DNA of 12,227 nt. Source: an uncultured Tannerella sp. GTDB lineage: Bacteria; Bacteroidota; Bacteroidia; Bacteroidales; Tannerellaceae. Both the position numbers and the translations under genes were made by a program. Below are positions 10,668-12,227 of this stretch, piece after piece. How positions within the stretch are numbered: the stretch's first letter is position 1; every line of letters begins with the position of its first letter. Below the pieces are notes generated by a model. It made no database searches. It was not told the origin of the DNA and saw only the letters and a list, made by a program, of their open reading frames with translations. The stretch is from NCBI GenBank assembly GCA_938036405.1, contig CALHPT010000304.1:1-12227 (forward strand). Direction: 5' to 3'.

Positions 10668-12227
10668 TCAGAACGGATTCTGCTCGCAGAGCTTGTTGGC
10701 TCGGAGCTCAGCATACGGGATGGCGAACTGCCATGCGTTGTCGTCGGCTGACTTGGCAACTTGCTTGGCGAAGGATCCCGAGTTACGCGTGACGGCCGTG
10801 ACGCTGTCCTTGCCGTGCAGGTACTTCGTGATGTTCGATACGTTGAGGCGATTCGGCACGGCGCTGAGGCGCTTCATGTCGAAGAAGCGTTGGCCTTCGG
10901 CCCAGAGGTCGATGCGTCGGTTGCGGAGGATCTCCTCGATCAGCTCGTTACCCGTGGCGGTGGTCTTATAGTCCGGGTCGCGGGTCACCATGATCTCTTC
11001 CAAGGTTTTCTTCGCCTCGGCGTCTTTGCCCTGGCGTGCCTCAGCTTCGGCCTTGATGTAATACATCTCGCCGAGGCGCATGACGAGCAAGTCGCCGTGG
11101 GTGTCGTTAGACGATTTCGCGCGGAACTTGATGTTCTGCCCCGTGATCTCCCATTTCGGCTGCTTGGTGCCGCCTTCGAAGTAGTTCACGTAAGCATCTT
11201 CCGGGATGAGATCTTTCCGATCGAGGCAGACCCACCAGCCGCGGCGAGCATCTTTCTCGCCCATCTTGTCGTAGATGTCGCGGTTGACGGCAAACTTGAA
11301 CCCGCTGATCTTCCCCTTGAAGTTGTAACCATAGGTGGCGAAGAAGCTGGCGTAGAAGAAGTCCTGCAGGGAGTTCTGCGTGTAGCCCCACATCCACTCG
11401 GAGGCCGAGAGCTTGCAGAAGCCGTCGCAGAGTGCAGCTCCGCTTTGCAGCGTGGCGCCAGACTTTTGGATGGCCAGGTCTGCGTATTTCGCAGCGTCTG
11501 CCCACTCTGACTTGGTCAGGGCGATGCGGGCGGCGATGCCGCAAGCGGTGGAGTAACGGATGGCATTCTTGCGTCCGAGGTCGGGAGCTTTCTCAAGGTT
11601 CTCGAGGCCGATCTTCATGTCTTCGTCGATCAGGGCGTAGACCTCAGCCACGGTCGAGCGCTTGACAGCGTCGTAGGTGACTTCCTTGCGAATGATGACG
11701 CCGAGGTTGTCGTTGGCGGCACCTTTCACATAGCGCTTGCCGAAGAGCTGCACGAGGTTGTAGTAAGCCCAAGCCCGCAGTGTGTGGGCCTCGCCCTTGA
11801 GCGATGCTATGTCAGAGCTGGGGGCGTCTTTGAGCTTCTCGACGCCTGTGATCACCTGATTCGCATGCTGGATGACTTTGTAATAAAAGTCCCAAGCGCG
11901 CTCGTTGATGTCGCCGTACGGATCGGTGTGATCCTCCCAACGATAGACGGACATGTGGTAAGCGGCCATGGTGTTGATGAAGTCGTCGCCCAGCATGTCG
12001 TAGTGAATGTTGAAGGCCGGCTGACCGAGCGTGAAGCTCTGATCAGAGTCAGACGAATAGGAGTAGATCATGTTATGGATACCCTCGATAATGCTTCGAA
12101 GTCCCGAAGCACTCTTAGAGGCCATATCGTCGGAGATACTTGTCGTCGGGTTGTTGTTCAGATAATCTTCTGAACATCCGCTCATCAACAGGCCTCCGGC
12201 AAGGAGAGCGGCCAAGAAATAATTTGT
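10668..12227 (-). CDS. SusD/RagB family outer-membrane nutrient-binding lipoprotein (5' end cut by window)
   Basis: At least 519 codons are visible. The frame is open through the right edge (TNYF precedes the TTG at 12215), so the true start is probably a few codons outside the window. A lipoprotein signal ends in GLLMSGC, with the lipidated Cys near 12174. SusD hallmarks in order are the TPR-like EAHTLRAWAYYNLVQLFGKRYV, VMRLGEMYYIKAEAEARQG, ILRNRRIDLWAEGQRFFDMKRL, and the C-terminal AIPYAELRANKLCEQNPF. It would sit on the outer leaflet of the outer membrane as the lid and substrate-binding partner of a SusC-type TonB-dependent transporter, taking up an oligosaccharide or peptide. The SusC gene is expected just upstream, beyond 12227. 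The ligand cannot be told, since no glycoside hydrolase is visible on this side. A terminator follows, so SusD ends its operon here, with no SusE/F-like gene after it. Confidence 0.93.
   Translation of the reverse strand, partial: TNYFLAALLAGGLLMSGCSEDYLNNNPTTSISDDMASKSASGLRSIIEGIHNMIYSYSSDSDQSFTLGQPAFNIHYDMLGDDFINTMAAYHMSVYRWEDHTDPYGDINERAWDFYYKVIQHANQVITGVEKLKDAPSSDIASLKGEAHTLRAWAYYNLVQLFGKRYVKGAANDNLGVIIRKEVTYDAVKRSTVAEVYALIDEDMKIGLENLEKAPDLGRKNAIRYSTACGIAARIALTKSEWADAAKYADLAIQKSGATLQSGAALCDGFCKLSASEWMWGYTQNSLQDFFYASFFATYGYNFKGKISGFKFAVNRDIYDKMGEKDARRGWWVCLDRKDLIPEDAYVNYFEGGTKQPKWEITGQNIKFRAKSSNDTHGDLLVMRLGEMYYIKAEAEARQGKDAEAKKTLEEIMVTRDPDYKTTATGNELIEEILRNRRIDLWAEGQRFFDMKRLSAVPNRLNVSNITKYLHGKDSVTAVTRNSGSFAKQVAKSADDNAWQFAIPYAELRANKLCEQNPF

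Noticed and set aside
10761..11510. Plus-strand reading frame of 249 codons opposite SusD
   Set aside because: It is antisense to a gene with all SusD hallmarks and shows no domain of its own.

Overview
The window looks like a chromosomal stretch from a GC-rich member of the Bacteroidales (Bacteroidota). Three things point there. Several start regions carry the Bacteroidota -7 promoter box TAnnTTTG and no Shine-Dalgarno sequence. There is a SusD/RagB-type outer-membrane lipoprotein. Two secreted Ig-like proteins end in what looks like a type IX secretion (T9SS) sorting domain. A Tannerella/Porphyromonas-like source fits the T9SS signals and the base composition, but this is inference from family knowledge, not a database match.

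Layout. Positions 1-114 hold the last 37 codons of an outer-membrane beta-barrel protein, followed by a hairpin terminator. A two-gene unit follows: a 104-residue DUF937-like protein with an EF-hand-like calcium loop, then a 614-residue DUF4954-type protein with a left-handed beta-helix. Past a 42-bp tandem repeat and a bidirectional terminator lies a converging minus-strand pair, thiamine pyrophosphokinase (first transcribed) and a NupG-type nucleoside/H+ symporter. Divergent from it are two paralogous secreted proteins built of Big_2-type Ig-like repeats, then a secreted alpha/beta-hydrolase. A MITE-like element starts on the last base of the hydrolase stop codon. It is followed by about 220 bp of GC-rich short repeats and the promoter of a multi-pass membrane protein of the flippase-like (lysylphosphatidylglycerol synthase TM) family. 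A second tandem repeat array (nine 21-bp units) and a terminator separate that gene from a minus-strand SusD homologue cut by the right edge.

How the parts relate. The genes do not form one pathway. They are a set of envelope and secreted functions (barrel protein, Ig-like secreted proteins, secreted esterase-like enzyme, flippase-like protein, SusD nutrient receptor) plus a small transport/cofactor unit. The most unusual content lies between genes. Both convergent spacers hold tandem arrays with periods that are multiples of 21 bp. Each array is made of palindromic units and stays open in the reading frame of the upstream plus-strand gene after its stop codon. The 21-bp array also reads as a series of hairpin-plus-T-run units resembling intrinsic terminators. 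I found no CRISPR array, rRNA, tRNA, intact insertion sequence or recognisable riboswitch.
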